NCBI GenBank assembly: GCA_035622315.1
Contig: DASPVP010000084.1
Span: 1-62,226 of the forward strand
Length of the DNA: 62,226 nucleotides
From: JAJPHJ01 sp035622315
Lineage (GTDB): Bacteria > Vulcanimicrobiota > Vulcanimicrobiia > Eremiobacterales > Eremiobacteraceae
Direction of reading: 5' to 3'
In this document: positions 26,292 through 34,431 of the stretch, one piece after another
Numbering within the stretch: position 1 is the first letter of the stretch
How the letters are laid out: each line of letters begins with the position of its first letter
The notes under the pieces: model-generated
Databases searched by the model: none
What the model saw: only the letters and a program-made list of their open reading frames with translations
What the model was told of the DNA's origin: nothing
Program-made: the position numbers and the translations under genes

Positions 26292-27541
26292 GGAACGCCG
26301 AAACGGCCGGTGAGTTCGTCGACGCGCGAGCGCAAGCGTTCGCGGCGCTCGCCCCGGCCCATATCATCCATCGCCTCGCCCATGATGTCGGCGATCTCCA
26401 ACATCTCCGCCTCACGCAAACCTCGCGTGGTGATGGCGGGCGTACCGATGCGCACGCCGCTTGATATCGCCGGTGGATTGCGGTCGAACGGGATCATGTT
26501 CTTGTTCACCGTGATGCCGATCGTGTCGAGGTACTCCTCGACCGCCTTACCGGTGAGACCACGGACAGAAACGTCGACAAGCATGAGGTGGTTGTCCGTG
26601 CCGCCGGCGACGATGCGCAAGCCTTTTGATTCGAGCGCGCCCGCCAAGGTCTTCGCATTTGCGACGATCTGCTTCGCGTAGTCCGTGAAGTCGGGTGCGA
26701 GCGCCTCTTTGAACGCGACTGCCTTCGCCGCGATGATGTGCATGAGCGGGCCGCCTTGCAGGCCTGGAAACACCGTCTTCGCTATCGCTTTGCCGCGCTC
26801 GGCATCGGTCATGATCACGCCGCCGCGCGGCCCGCGCAACGTCTTGTGCGTGGTGGTCGTGATGTAGTCCGCGTGGCCGACGGGGCTCGGGTGAATCCCG
26901 GCCGCGACGAGCCCGGCGACGTGCGCGATGTCGGCGAACAGCACCGCGCCGACCTCGTGCGCGATCTCGGCGAATGCCCCCCAATCGGGTATCCGAGAGT
27001 ACGCGCTCCAACCGGCGACGAGCAGTTTCGGCTTGTGCTCGCGTGCGATCGCTCGGATCTCGGCATAGTCGAATTGCTCGGTCGAGCGGCTGACGCCGTA
27101 CGTGACGGCATGGTAGATCTTACCGGAAAAACTTACCTTGCTGCCGTGCGTGAGGTGGCCGCCCTGATCGAGCGCGGTCCCCATGATCGTGTCGCCCGGG
27201 TTGACCGCGGCGAAATAGACCGCCATGTTGGCTTGCGCGCCCGAGTGCGGTTGCACGTTCGCATACTCGACGCCGAAGAGTTGTTTGAGGCGATCGATCG
27301 CGAGCGTCTCGACCACGTCGACGTACTCGCAGCCGCCGTAATACCGTTTTCCCGGGTAGCCTTCCGCGTACTTGTTGGTCATGACGGAGCTCGCCGCCTC
27401 GCGCACGGCCGCGCTCACGTAGTTCTCCGATGCGATGAGCTCGAGGTTGCGCCGCTGGCGCTCTTCCTCCAAAGCGATCGCGCGGGCGACCTCGGGGTCC
27501 GCCGTCGCGAGAGCGGCGCGCTCCAGCAGCCGCGCGTTCAC
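26288..27541 (-). CDS. glyA: Serine hydroxymethyltransferase
   Basis: Interconverts serine and glycine while loading tetrahydrofolate with a one-carbon unit, 417 residues. Signatures are LELIASENYVSAAV, the substrate loop NVQPHSGAQANMAVY and the PLP lysine in TTTTHKTLRGPRGGVI. RIGTPAITTRGL marks the C-terminal domain. The start is GTG 27541, overlapping the rpiB stop by 4 nt. The rpiB-glyA-upp order is nearly the same as ywlF-(ywlG)-glyA-upp in Bacillus. Confidence 0.98.
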   Translation of the reverse strand: MNARLLERAALATADPEVARAIALEEERQRRNLELIASENYVSAAVREAASSVMTNKYAEGYPGKRYYGGCEYVDVVETLAIDRLKQLFGVEYANVQPHSGAQANMAVYFAAVNPGDTIMGTALDQGGHLTHGSKVSFSGKIYHAVTYGVSRSTEQFDYAEIRAIAREHKPKLLVAGWSAYSRIPDWGAFAEIAHEVGAVLFADIAHVAGLVAAGIHPSPVGHADYITTTTHKTLRGPRGGVIMTDAERGKAIAKTVFPGLQGGPLMHIIAAKAVAFKEALAPDFTDYAKQIVANAKTLAGALESKGLRIVAGGTDNHLMLVDVSVRGLTGKAVEEYLDTIGITVNKNMIPFDRNPPAISSGVRIGTPAITTRGLREAEMLEIADIMGEAMDDMGRGERRERLRSRVDELTGRFGVP

Positions 27542-28020
27542 GAGCCCGAGTCCTTCGACCCGACCGAGATCGCCGGATAATCATCGATCTCGTGGACCCG
27601 TCGTTCGTGGCGCCCGCCCTCGGGGTCCGTCGTCAGCCAGACCTCGAGGCACTCGCGCACCATCTCCCAGCCGGTGAGCCGCTCGGCGAAGCAGATGACG
27701 TTGCAGTCGTTATGCTCGCGCGAGAGTCGCGCCGAATACGGCTCGGCGACGGAGGCCGCGCGCACCCCTTTGACCTTGTTCGCCGCCATCGCCACACCCA
27801 AGCTCGAACCGCAAACGAGCACGCCGCGATGGCATTCACCACTCGCAACGGCTTCACCGACTTTGAAACCGATGAGCGGATAATCGACCGGATCGGTCGA
27901 GTAGGTGCCGAAATCGACGACCTCGTGCCCGAGCGCGCGGAGGTGCTCGGCGATCATGCCTTTGTATCCGAAACCGGCATGATCGGCTCCCACGGCGATG
28001 CGGAGAACGTTGCTTGCCAC
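27538..28020 (-). CDS. rpiB: Ribose-5-phosphate isomerase B
   Basis: A RpiB/LacAB-fold isomerase of 160 residues linking ribose-5-P and ribulose-5-P. The family blocks are IAVGADHAGFGYKGMI, VDYPLIGFKVGEAVASG, LVCGSSLGVAMAANKVKGVRA and EHNDCNVICF. The catalytic-site Cys is present in CGSSLG, where the E. coli enzyme has CGTGIG. GTG 28020 is preferred over 28041 because a strong GAGAGGAG Shine-Dalgarno sequence precedes it. Confidence 0.92.
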   Translation of the reverse strand: MASNVLRIAVGADHAGFGYKGMIAEHLRALGHEVVDFGTYSTDPVDYPLIGFKVGEAVASGECHRGVLVCGSSLGVAMAANKVKGVRAASVAEPYSARLSREHNDCNVICFAERLTGWEMVRECLEVWLTTDPEGGRHERRVHEIDDYPAISVGSKDSGS

Positions 28021-28067
28021 GCTACGTCGTTCTCCTCTCAAAGAGGAGCCGCCTTGGAGGGTGCGGC

Positions 28068-28541
28068 TTAAGCGCGCTCGCGTCCACGGCGCTCGAGCTC
28101 GTGGAAGATGGTCGGCATCGCGGACTGCAGCATGTCACGGACGCCGCGCACCTCCTGGGCGTCGCCGCCGATCGGGTCGGGAACATCGCCGAGTTGGGTG
28201 AGATCGTCGAAGCTCACGACTTTCATCCGGTGCTTGGGAAACGCGGTGTGCAACATCTCTCGCTGCAGATCGGTCATCGTCACGACGAGTGAGGCGCGCG
28301 CGATCAGGTCTGCATCCGCCGGTTTGGAACGATGATGCTCGAGCGAGAGACCGATCTCGCTGATCGTCGCCTGAGCGATCGATGCGGCCGCGTATCCGGG
28401 CAGCGCGTGCGTGCCGGCGCTTTCGACCTCGAGGGTCAGTCCGCGTCGGGCGGCTTCGTCGGCTGCGATCACTTCGGCGATGGCGCTGCGGCACGCGTTG
28501 TGCATGCAGATGAAGACGAGCAGCGCGGCGTTGGTCACCAC
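28068..28541 (-). CDS. Low-molecular-weight protein phosphatase (YwlE/Wzb/ArsC-like)
   Basis: A 157-residue LMW-PTP-fold protein from GTG 28541 or 28538, overlapping the PfkB stop. The P-loop CX5R is CMHNACRSAIAEV and the general-acid loop is GDVPDPIGGDAQEV. By position (before rpiB-glyA-upp) it corresponds to Bacillus YwlE, a protein-arginine phosphatase. However, the YwlE Thr that selects phospho-arginine is Ala here, so tyrosine phosphatase or arsenate-reductase-like chemistry is as likely. The frame upstream to 28724 lies within pfkB and was not used. Confidence 0.82.
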   Translation of the reverse strand: MVTNAALLVFICMHNACRSAIAEVIAADEAARRGLTLEVESAGTHALPGYAAASIAQATISEIGLSLEHHRSKPADADLIARASLVVTMTDLQREMLHTAFPKHRMKVVSFDDLTQLGDVPDPIGGDAQEVRGVRDMLQSAMPTIFHELERRGRERA

Positions 28542-29509
28542 TCTGGTTTTCCCCAATCCGGATGAGCCGACCTGGCCAGCAGGTTCTCGACCGCCGCCGC
28601 CGATGGCAGCGATGGAATCGCGCCTTCGCGCAGGCAGGCGAGGGCGCCGGCGGCGCACCCGAAGCGCACCGCGTCGCGAAGCGCGTCGGCCGTCAGGTCT
28701 CGTTCCTTGTGGAGCAGCGTCCACAGAATCCCCGCCGTCATGGCATCGCCCGCGCCTGTCGTGTCGATCGCCTCGACGCGAGGAGCAGGCGTGTCGAAGC
28801 GCGCACCGCCGCTGACCGACGTTGTCGCGCCGCGCGCGCCGCGGGTGAGCACGACCGCTCTTGTCGTCTCTTGCACGAGCTTGCCTGCGCTGTTCGGATC
28901 GATGCCAAGCTCCTGCGCATCATCCTCGGAGAGCTTGACGAGCGCCGCTCGCGCGCAGCCGGCCAGCGTGATGCGTCGCATCTCATCGCGCGATTCCCAC
29001 AGTTGCGGGCGCACGTTCGCATCGAAGCTGACGAGCGCTCCTGCGCGGTGCGCAGCTGCCGCAACACCGAGGCAGGCAGAGCGCGCGGGCTCGGTCGCGA
29101 GGAGCACGCCGCCGAAGTGGAGCATGCGCGCCCGCGACACTAGGCGTGCGTCGAGATCCGCAACGTCCAAGCGACTGTCCGCGCCCGGGTTTCGGACGAA
29201 GAGGAAATCGCGTTCGCCCTGTTCGCCGCGCGCCACGAAGGCGAGCGTGGTCGCTTCCGCAACGGAGCGCACACCATCGACATTCACGCCCTCGTGTGCC
29301 AGCGTGCGCAGCAGGTAACGGCCGAAAGCGTCGGTGCTGATCGTGCCTGCGAAGCGTGCGTCGCCGCCTAGGCGAGCGACGCCGACCGCGACGTTCGCGA
29401 CGGCGCCTCCTGCGGCGCGACGGAAGAGCTCGCTCGACCCGACGTCGGAGACGTGCGACTGCGCCACGAAATCGATGAGCGCTTCGCCGACGCAGAGAAT
29501 GAAGCTCAT
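28535..29509 (-). CDS. PfkB-family carbohydrate kinase (fructokinase-like)
   Basis: A ribokinase-fold sugar kinase of 324 residues. It shows GEALIDFVAQ at the N-terminus, the GGAVANVAVGVARLGG substrate loop, VSFDANVRPQLW and the anion-hole and catalytic motif DTTGAGDAMTAGILWTL. Sequence features fit fructokinase (ScrK) better than ribokinase or 2-keto-3-deoxygluconate kinase, but the substrate cannot be fixed. It is divergent from the isomerase-like gene at 29593 and heads the long minus-strand run towards the atp operon. Confidence 0.88.
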   Translation of the reverse strand: MSFILCVGEALIDFVAQSHVSDVGSSELFRRAAGGAVANVAVGVARLGGDARFAGTISTDAFGRYLLRTLAHEGVNVDGVRSVAEATTLAFVARGEQGERDFLFVRNPGADSRLDVADLDARLVSRARMLHFGGVLLATEPARSACLGVAAAAHRAGALVSFDANVRPQLWESRDEMRRITLAGCARAALVKLSEDDAQELGIDPNSAGKLVQETTRAVVLTRGARGATTSVSGGARFDTPAPRVEAIDTTGAGDAMTAGILWTLLHKERDLTADALRDAVRFGCAAGALACLREGAIPSLPSAAAVENLLARSAHPDWGKPEW

Positions 29510-29592
29510 GCGCTAAGAACCCAAGGGTTGCGCTGCCACCTGCAGAACAGCGGCTCGTTGAACGCACACGCTCGCCCGGCCTTCCACGTCGC

Positions 29593-30360
29593 ATGAAGGT
29601 CTGTTGCAGTTCGCATTCGTACGACCGGCTGTTCGCGACAGGCGATCTCACCCAGCTCGAATGGGTCGACCTGTGTGCCAACGAGCTCGAGCTTGACGGC
29701 GTCGAATTTGCTTTGGCGCATTTCCCGCGTTTCGATCCAGACTACGTCGCACAGCTCAAGAAACTCTGCGTCGATCGTTGTCTGACGGTCGCCGGTGTGC
29801 TGCACGACACGCCCATCGATGCTCGCTCGATCGACGAGCACGTCGAGCGCGTCCGCAGCTCGCTTGACGTCGCATGCGCCCTGGGCGCCCCGATCGTGCG
29901 CTGCAGCATCTCGGGCGTGGCTGGGCCAGAGGCGATCGCGTGGCGCGAGACGATCAGGGGGCTCAAGGCAGCCTGCGTGAGCGCGAAGGAGCGCAACATC
30001 ACCCTCGCGCTCGAGCCCCAGACAGGATCGCTCGTGGCAGATGCGGTGCAAGCCAAGCGCGCTGTGAAGGAGTGCGACTCCGCGTGGCTGCGTCTCGCGC
30101 CCGACGCCAGCATGCTGGCGCAGCCGAGCAGGGAGACATGGGACGAGATCATGCCGGCGGCGGTGATCGTCGTCGTCCCAATGCGGGCTGTGGATGCCTT
30201 TGGCGCTGAGGAGTCGGTCGACTACATCAGCGCGTTTTCTTTCCTGCGGAAGGAGCGTTTTCGAGGCTTCCTTACATTAGAGTACAGCGGCGCGGAGGCA
30301 GAGCGTCCCGCGGTCGCTCGGGCAGTGGCCTGGCTGCGGACCATGCCGCCAAGCGTCTAA
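29593..30360 (+). CDS. Sugar phosphate isomerase/epimerase family protein (xylose isomerase-like TIM barrel)
   Basis: A 255-residue AP-endonuclease-2 superfamily protein. It begins with a strand and acidic loop (MKVCCSSHSYDRLFATGDL, ELELDGVEFAL). It has GAPIVRCSISGVAGP in the middle and NITLALEPQTGSLV with the metal-binding Glu, then ends LTLEYSGAEAERPAVA. Usual substrates are sugars, sugar phosphates or inositols. Divergent pairing with the PfkB kinase suggests a shared sugar pathway, which is inference. An intrinsic terminator follows 25 nt after the stop. Confidence 0.75.
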   Translation: MKVCCSSHSYDRLFATGDLTQLEWVDLCANELELDGVEFALAHFPRFDPDYVAQLKKLCVDRCLTVAGVLHDTPIDARSIDEHVERVRSSLDVACALGAPIVRCSISGVAGPEAIAWRETIRGLKAACVSAKERNITLALEPQTGSLVADAVQAKRAVKECDSAWLRLAPDASMLAQPSRETWDEIMPAAVIVVVPMRAVDAFGAEESVDYISAFSFLRKERFRGFLTLEYSGAEAERPAVARAVAWLRTMPPSV

Positions 30361-30385
30361 CCGCTGTGCCGGCACTTGCATGCGA

Positions 30386-30419
30386 AAGACGGCCCGGTCG
30401 TCGCCGACCGAGCCGTCTT
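30386..30419 (-). terminator. Bidirectional hairpin terminator between 6S RNA and isomerase gene
   Basis: AAGACGGC and GCCGTCTT form an eight-base stem that continues through CGGTCG/CGACCG with a small bulge and a tetraloop. In the minus direction it is followed by a short T-run (CTTTCG) and would end the 6S transcript. In the plus direction it follows the isomerase gene but has no U-tract. Confidence 0.75.
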
Positions 30420-30425
30420 CACGTT

Positions 30426-30623
30426 CCCCGAAGTGCCGGTACCCGCCAGGGATTAGAACCCGCAAGCAGCAGGTTGGGTGCTCACCCGGCCCCGGAAGGC
30501 TTCCCTCGACGTGGAGGGCTTGCTCAAGTGGGCTCGGAGTCGAACTCCCTCTTGTGATCGTGTTGGATCAATCACAAGACGAGCTCTCGCACACCCCAGG
30601 GAGCATGCGCCGCGAAGCGCAGT
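30426..30623 (-). ncRNA. ssrS: Probable 6S RNA
   Basis: A ~198 nt non-coding interval with its own promoter and terminator. The 5' part CCCTGGGGTGT (30601 to 30591) pairs over 11 bp with the 3' part GCACTTCGGGG (30436 to 30426), forming the terminal stem expected for 6S RNA. Inside are an 8 bp hairpin (CTTGTGAT/ATCACAAG) and a segment that aligns by eye with E. coli 6S: TTGAGCAAGCC.. then GTCGAGGGAAGCCTT corresponds to the GAGCATGCTCGG..GTCCGAGAAGCCTT region, and GGGTTC..CCTGGCGG to the 3' strand. 6S RNA mimics an open promoter and sequesters housekeeping RNA polymerase in stationary phase. Alternatives (tmRNA, SRP RNA, RNase P) lack their signature blocks. A covariance-model search is needed to confirm. 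Confidence 0.7.
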
Positions 30624-30629
30624 GCACTT

Positions 30630-30658
30630 ACCCTAGCACGCAGCCGGACCGAAGACAA
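30630..30658 (-). promoter_or_regulatory. Promoter of the 6S RNA
   Basis: On the minus strand TTGTCT (30658-30653) and TAGGGT (30635-30630) are spaced by exactly 17 nt, predicting a start near 30623. The sequence between it and the closing stem holds no ORF. Confidence 0.65.
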
Positions 30659-30661
30659 GTC

Positions 30662-30690
30662 TTGACAAGCGCGAAACGGTCGGCTCATAT
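30662..30690 (+). promoter_or_regulatory. Candidate promoter of the dipeptide epimerase operon
   Basis: A consensus TTGACA at 30662-30667 is followed after 17 nt by the weak -10 TCATAT at 30685-30690, giving a start near 30697. The leader to GTG 30709 would be only about a dozen nucleotides. The -10 is poor, so confidence is limited. Confidence 0.4.
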
Positions 30691-30708
30691 GACAGGTTTT
30701 GAGTCGCA

Positions 30709-31716
30709 GTGGTAGCGCTCACCACGCGCAGACTGCACTTGCACCTGCGACACACGTTCACCATCAGCCGCGGCTCTGAGGACGTGGCGGAAACAGTCGT
30801 GCTGCAGCTCTTGGCTGATGGGACCGAAGCGCTGGGAGAGTCGGCTCCCGTGTCGCGCTACGGCGAAAGCCCTGACCTCGTGAGCGCTGCGCTCGAGCGC
30901 CTAGCGCTTCGCGACGACGACCTGTGGCATTTCGATGATGCGCTCGCGCTCCTCGGTGACGCGATGGGAGCGCGCTGCGCGCTTGACCTGGCGTTGCACG
31001 ACCTCGCGGGAAAGCGGCTCGGAATACCAGTCTACCAGCTCTACGAGTTGGACCCTGAAAAGGCGTTGACCACATCGTTCACGATCGGGATCGCCGACGT
31101 CGCGACCACGCTCGCCAAAGTCCATGAGGCCCATCACTATCCGATCCTCAAGGTGAAGGTGGGCACCGAAAAAGACATCGAGACGCTGGAAGCGATCCGT
31201 TCGGCCTACCGAGGCACGATCCGCGTGGACGCAAACGAGGCCTGGTCCCCGGATGAAGCCGTTCGCAAGTTGCGCGAACTCGAACGCTTCGACGTCGAGT
31301 TCTGTGAACAGCCCATCGAAGCGGGGCATCCCGAGCAGCTCCGCTTCGTCAAGGAACGCAGTAAGATCCCGATCCTCGTGGACGAGGACAGCGTCACTTC
31401 TGCGGACCTTCCGCGCCTCTACGGCTGTGTGGACGGCATCAACATCAAACTCGTCAAGTGCGGCGGTCTGCGCGAGGCGCTCCGGATGATCCACACCGCG
31501 CGAGCGATGCGTTTGAAGATCATGCTCGGTTGCATGATCGAATCGTCGATCTTGGCCACAGCCGCCGCGCATCTCACGCCCCTGTGCGACTTCGCCGATC
31601 TCGACGGACCGCTGCTCGTCACGGACGATCCCTATGTGGGCGTGCGTTATGACGGCGCGCGCATGCGCCTGCCGGACGCGCCCGGCCTGGGGGTGGCCTT
31701 GCGCCGCCCGACGTAG
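30709..31716 (+). CDS. Dipeptide epimerase (L-Ala-D/L-Glu type) or DgcA-like racemase, enolase superfamily
   Basis: A muconate-lactonizing-subgroup protein of 335 residues. The two-base catalytic lysines are Lys150 in LKVKVG and Lys250 in INIKLVKCGG. Metal ligands are Asp174 (DANEAW), Glu200 (EQP) and Asp225 (DED). GCMIES (about 274-279) and the DLD at 297-299 match dipeptide epimerases, whose DxD binds the substrate amino group. L-Ala-D/L-Glu epimerases recycle peptidoglycan dipeptides. The next gene is DUF1611/DgcN-like, and known DgcN partners are members of this same superfamily acting on N-acetyl-D-glutamate, so either substrate is possible. The start is GTG 30709. Confidence 0.87.
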   Translation: MVALTTRRLHLHLRHTFTISRGSEDVAETVVLQLLADGTEALGESAPVSRYGESPDLVSAALERLALRDDDLWHFDDALALLGDAMGARCALDLALHDLAGKRLGIPVYQLYELDPEKALTTSFTIGIADVATTLAKVHEAHHYPILKVKVGTEKDIETLEAIRSAYRGTIRVDANEAWSPDEAVRKLRELERFDVEFCEQPIEAGHPEQLRFVKERSKIPILVDEDSVTSADLPRLYGCVDGINIKLVKCGGLREALRMIHTARAMRLKIMLGCMIESSILATAAAHLTPLCDFADLDGPLLVTDDPYVGVRYDGARMRLPDAPGLGVALRRPT

Positions 31717-31726
31717 GTAGGCGAGG

Positions 31727-32818
31727 ATGACTCCTCCGGCTCGTCGCCGCTACGTCGCGCTCACCGAAGGCTTTCTCACCGATCCGCATCACGCGAAGAC
31801 CGCGCACGGCGTGCTGCGCTACAGCGCTGACCCCGTCGTCGCGATCGTCGACGGGGCATACGCTCAAAGAAACCTGCGCGACGTTCTCCCGGAGATGGAC
31901 AAAGACGTGCCAATCGTGGCGACCGTGCAAGAAGCGCTCGGCTACGAAGCCACGTCGCTGCTCGTCGGCGTGGCGGTTTCGGGGGGCGCCCTCCCGCTGC
32001 AGTTCCGCGCGCACTTGGAAGCCGCGATCGATGCTGGGCTCGAAATCGTCAACGGCCTGCACCAATTCGTCAGCGAGGATCCGGATCTGGTCGCGCGCGC
32101 GAGAGCGAGCGGAGCTCGTCTCTGGGACGTCCGCAAGGCAGGCGACATCCCGCTCTTCTCGGGCGACGCGTACGGAGTGCCGCAGGTCGTAGTGCTCGCG
32201 GTGGGCAGCGATTGTGCGGTCGGAAAGATGTCGGTCATGCTCGAGCTCGCCGCCGCTGCGCGCGCGTGCGGCGATCAAGCTGAATTCGTCGCGACCGGCC
32301 AGACCGGCATCATGATCGCGGGCAAGGGCATCGCGGTGGATCGCGTCATATCGGACTTCATCTCGGGCGCCGCCGAGCAACTCGTCCTCCAAGTCGCGAA
32401 GACGACCGAGTTCACGCTCGTCGAAGGGCAAGGCAGCATCCTCAACCCGGCTTTCTCCGCGGTCACGTACGGGCTCATGTTCGGCAGCGCGCCCGACCTT
32501 CTGGTGCTGTGTCACGAGGCTGGTCGCGATTCCATCGAGGATTTCGACGTGCCGGTCCCACCGCTCGGACAGCTTGCACGCCTCTACGAAGCTGCGCTCG
32601 CACCGCTGAAGCCCGCCCCGTGCGTCGCTGTGGCGCTGAACACGCGCGCGCTCGACGCTAGCGGAGCGAAGGACTATATCAATCGCACCCAGGCACAGAC
32701 CGGATTGCCGACGGATGATGTGGTCCGCTTCGGCGGTGAAAGGCTTTGGCGCGCGCTCCGCTCGGCCGCCGAGACGACGCCGAAATGGGCCAGCCGGCAC
32801 CAGGCAGCGCGACGCTGA
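31727..32818 (+). CDS. DUF1611 / DgcN-like P-loop protein (candidate D-glutamate N-acetyltransferase)
   Basis: A 363-residue two-domain protein: an N-terminal Rossmann-like DUF1611_N part (AIVDGAYAQRNLRDVLPEM, IVNGLHQFVSEDPDL) and a C-terminal P-loop domain with GSDCAVGKMS at residues 160-169, FVATGQTGIMIAGKGIAVD and VEGQGSILNPAF. From memory, DgcN of marine bacteria acetylates D-Glu, and DgcA then racemises it to N-acetyl-L-Glu, so adjacency to the epimerase 10 nt upstream fits a D-glutamate catabolic pair. It overlaps the start of the next gene by 34 nt. Confidence 0.8.
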   Translation: MTPPARRRYVALTEGFLTDPHHAKTAHGVLRYSADPVVAIVDGAYAQRNLRDVLPEMDKDVPIVATVQEALGYEATSLLVGVAVSGGALPLQFRAHLEAAIDAGLEIVNGLHQFVSEDPDLVARARASGARLWDVRKAGDIPLFSGDAYGVPQVVVLAVGSDCAVGKMSVMLELAAAARACGDQAEFVATGQTGIMIAGKGIAVDRVISDFISGAAEQLVLQVAKTTEFTLVEGQGSILNPAFSAVTYGLMFGSAPDLLVLCHEAGRDSIEDFDVPVPPLGQLARLYEAALAPLKPAPCVAVALNTRALDASGAKDYINRTQAQTGLPTDDVVRFGGERLWRALRSAAETTPKWASRHQAARR

Positions 32819-34431
32819 CCGCGCGCGTCATTCGCCTATCCGCGCTCGCCACGTTGGTCGCGATCACAGCAGCGTGCTCGAAACTATCTCAATCCGAGCA
32901 TGCGGCGAAGCGCTGGACGATCCCAGGGGTGGTCCGAACGGCGGTCACGGAAGAGCCGAACACCCTTGTCCGCATGTTCTCGAACCAATCTTCGGCGGAC
33001 GACGTGACGGCCTTGCTCTTCGAACCCTTCTTCCGCTACGACGAGCGCGAGCGGCCTGTGCCCGCCCTTGCGACGACGTTTCCAAGCCTTGCGAACGGAC
33101 TGATCAGCAGGGACGGATTGCGCGTGACATTCCCGCTGCGGGCCGGCGTGCGGTGGTCCGACGGCGCTCCCGTCACGTCGGCCGACGTCATCTTCACCTG
33201 GCACGCCATCGTCGACGGCAACAATCCGGTCGTGTACACCGCGGGCTACGACCAGATCAAGACGATCGTCGCCGATGGGCCGCACCGCGTCACCTTCGTT
33301 ATGAAACGGCGCTTCAGCCCGGTCGTCTACCTTTTTTCGGAGGGCACATTCACGCCGTTACCGGCGCACCTGTTGCACGCGTACTCCTCGATCAACGACA
33401 TCGCGTACGACGCCGATCCGGTCGGTGATGGTCCCTTCGTGCTCGCGCAGTGGCTGCACGGCTCCCGGCTGGTCTTCACGCCGAACCCGCTCTATTGGCG
33501 GGGCCGTGCGCACGTGCGCGAGATCGACATGGAGGTGATCCCAGATCCTACCACCCAACTCGCGGAATTGCGCACCCATGAGATCGATCTCGTCGACGGC
33601 GTGATGAAGAATCTCGTGCCGCAGCTACGCGGCATCCCCGGCATCTGGATGAAAACCCAACTGCAAGCGGATTATCGCCATCTCGATTTCAACCTGCGCA
33701 GCCCGGTCTTGCGCGACGCCGATGTGCGACGTGCCATCGCCCGCGCGGTCGACGTCCCCAAGATCATCGCAGACGTGTATGGCGGGCTCGGTGTGCAAGC
33801 AGCAACGGACATCCCGCCCTTCTCGTGGGCGGCGAACGACCTGCGTCCGATCGGGTACGACCCCGCAGCCGCCCGCCGGCTGCTCGCAGCAGCTGGTTGG
33901 ACGCGCGGTCCCGACGGCATGTTAGCCAAGGACGGGCAACGCCTTGCGCTGTCCATCTCCTCCACCACTGACAACCGGCCTAACGCGGACGCCGAACAGC
34001 TCGTGGCGAGCGAGTTGCATGACGTCGGTGTCGACGTCACCGTGAAGAACTACGCGGGCGGCGTGCTTTTCTCAGAGCAAGGCCCCTTGTATCGGGGCAC
34101 CTACGACATGGCGTGGATCGTCAATACCGAAGGCGTCGATCCGGACAATCTCGCGATCTGGGGCTGCGACTGGTTCCCGCCGCACGGCGCGAACACGAAC
34201 TTCTATTGCAACCGTAGCGTCGACGCGTACTTGAGCGATGCGCAGACCACATACGATCCGGCCCGCCGCAAGCGCGACTACGCGGCCGCGTGGCGGATCA
34301 TGCTGGATGAGGTTCCTGCCCTCATGATCTATTGGGACCGCATCGTCGTCGCCGGAAACGCCGATCTGCATCACGTCCGGCCATCGCCGGTCATTACCGA
34401 TTATTGGAACGCATGGGAGTGGGAAATCTGA
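32785..34431 (+). CDS. Peptide/oligopeptide ABC transporter substrate-binding lipoprotein
   Basis: A 548-residue SBP_bac_5 (DppA/OppA-like) protein. The start ATG 32785 gives a lipoprotein signal with a hydrophobic core and lipobox (LVAITAACSK), so it would be anchored in the periplasm. SBP family blocks are RVTFPLRAGVRWSDGAPVTS (residue segment), DVIFTWHAIVDG, VGDGPFVLAQWLHGSRLVF and DVRRAIARAVDVPKI. No permease or ATPase genes are adjacent, so transporter partners must be elsewhere. Its position between DUF1611 and a C39-like peptidase points to uptake of peptides, possibly muropeptides. Confidence 0.9.
   Translation: MGQPAPGSATLTARVIRLSALATLVAITAACSKLSQSEHAAKRWTIPGVVRTAVTEEPNTLVRMFSNQSSADDVTALLFEPFFRYDERERPVPALATTFPSLANGLISRDGLRVTFPLRAGVRWSDGAPVTSADVIFTWHAIVDGNNPVVYTAGYDQIKTIVADGPHRVTFVMKRRFSPVVYLFSEGTFTPLPAHLLHAYSSINDIAYDADPVGDGPFVLAQWLHGSRLVFTPNPLYWRGRAHVREIDMEVIPDPTTQLAELRTHEIDLVDGVMKNLVPQLRGIPGIWMKTQLQADYRHLDFNLRSPVLRDADVRRAIARAVDVPKIIADVYGGLGVQAATDIPPFSWAANDLRPIGYDPAAARRLLAAAGWTRGPDGMLAKDGQRLALSISSTTDNRPNADAEQLVASELHDVGVDVTVKNYAGGVLFSEQGPLYRGTYDMAWIVNTEGVDPDNLAIWGCDWFPPHGANTNFYCNRSVDAYLSDAQTTYDPARRKRDYAAAWRIMLDEVPALMIYWDRIVVAGNADLHHVRPSPVITDYWNAWEWEI

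Noticed and set aside
28049..28070. Hairpin between the phosphatase gene and rpiB as a terminator
   Set aside because: A short stem AGCCGC/GCGGCT without a U-tract; the downstream side is the rpiB ribosome-binding region.
28541..28724. N-terminal extension of the LMW phosphatase upstream to 28724
   Set aside because: This is the pfkB gene in another frame; the P-loop lies within ten residues of GTG 28541, as the family requires.
30430..30600. tRNA, tmRNA or SRP RNA gene
   Set aside because: T-loop-like GAGTTCGACTCC and GGGTTCTAATCCC occur, but stems of a tRNA do not form, and the tmRNA ends or the SRP GGAAGGAAGCAG block are missing. The closing stem and promoter fit 6S RNA better.
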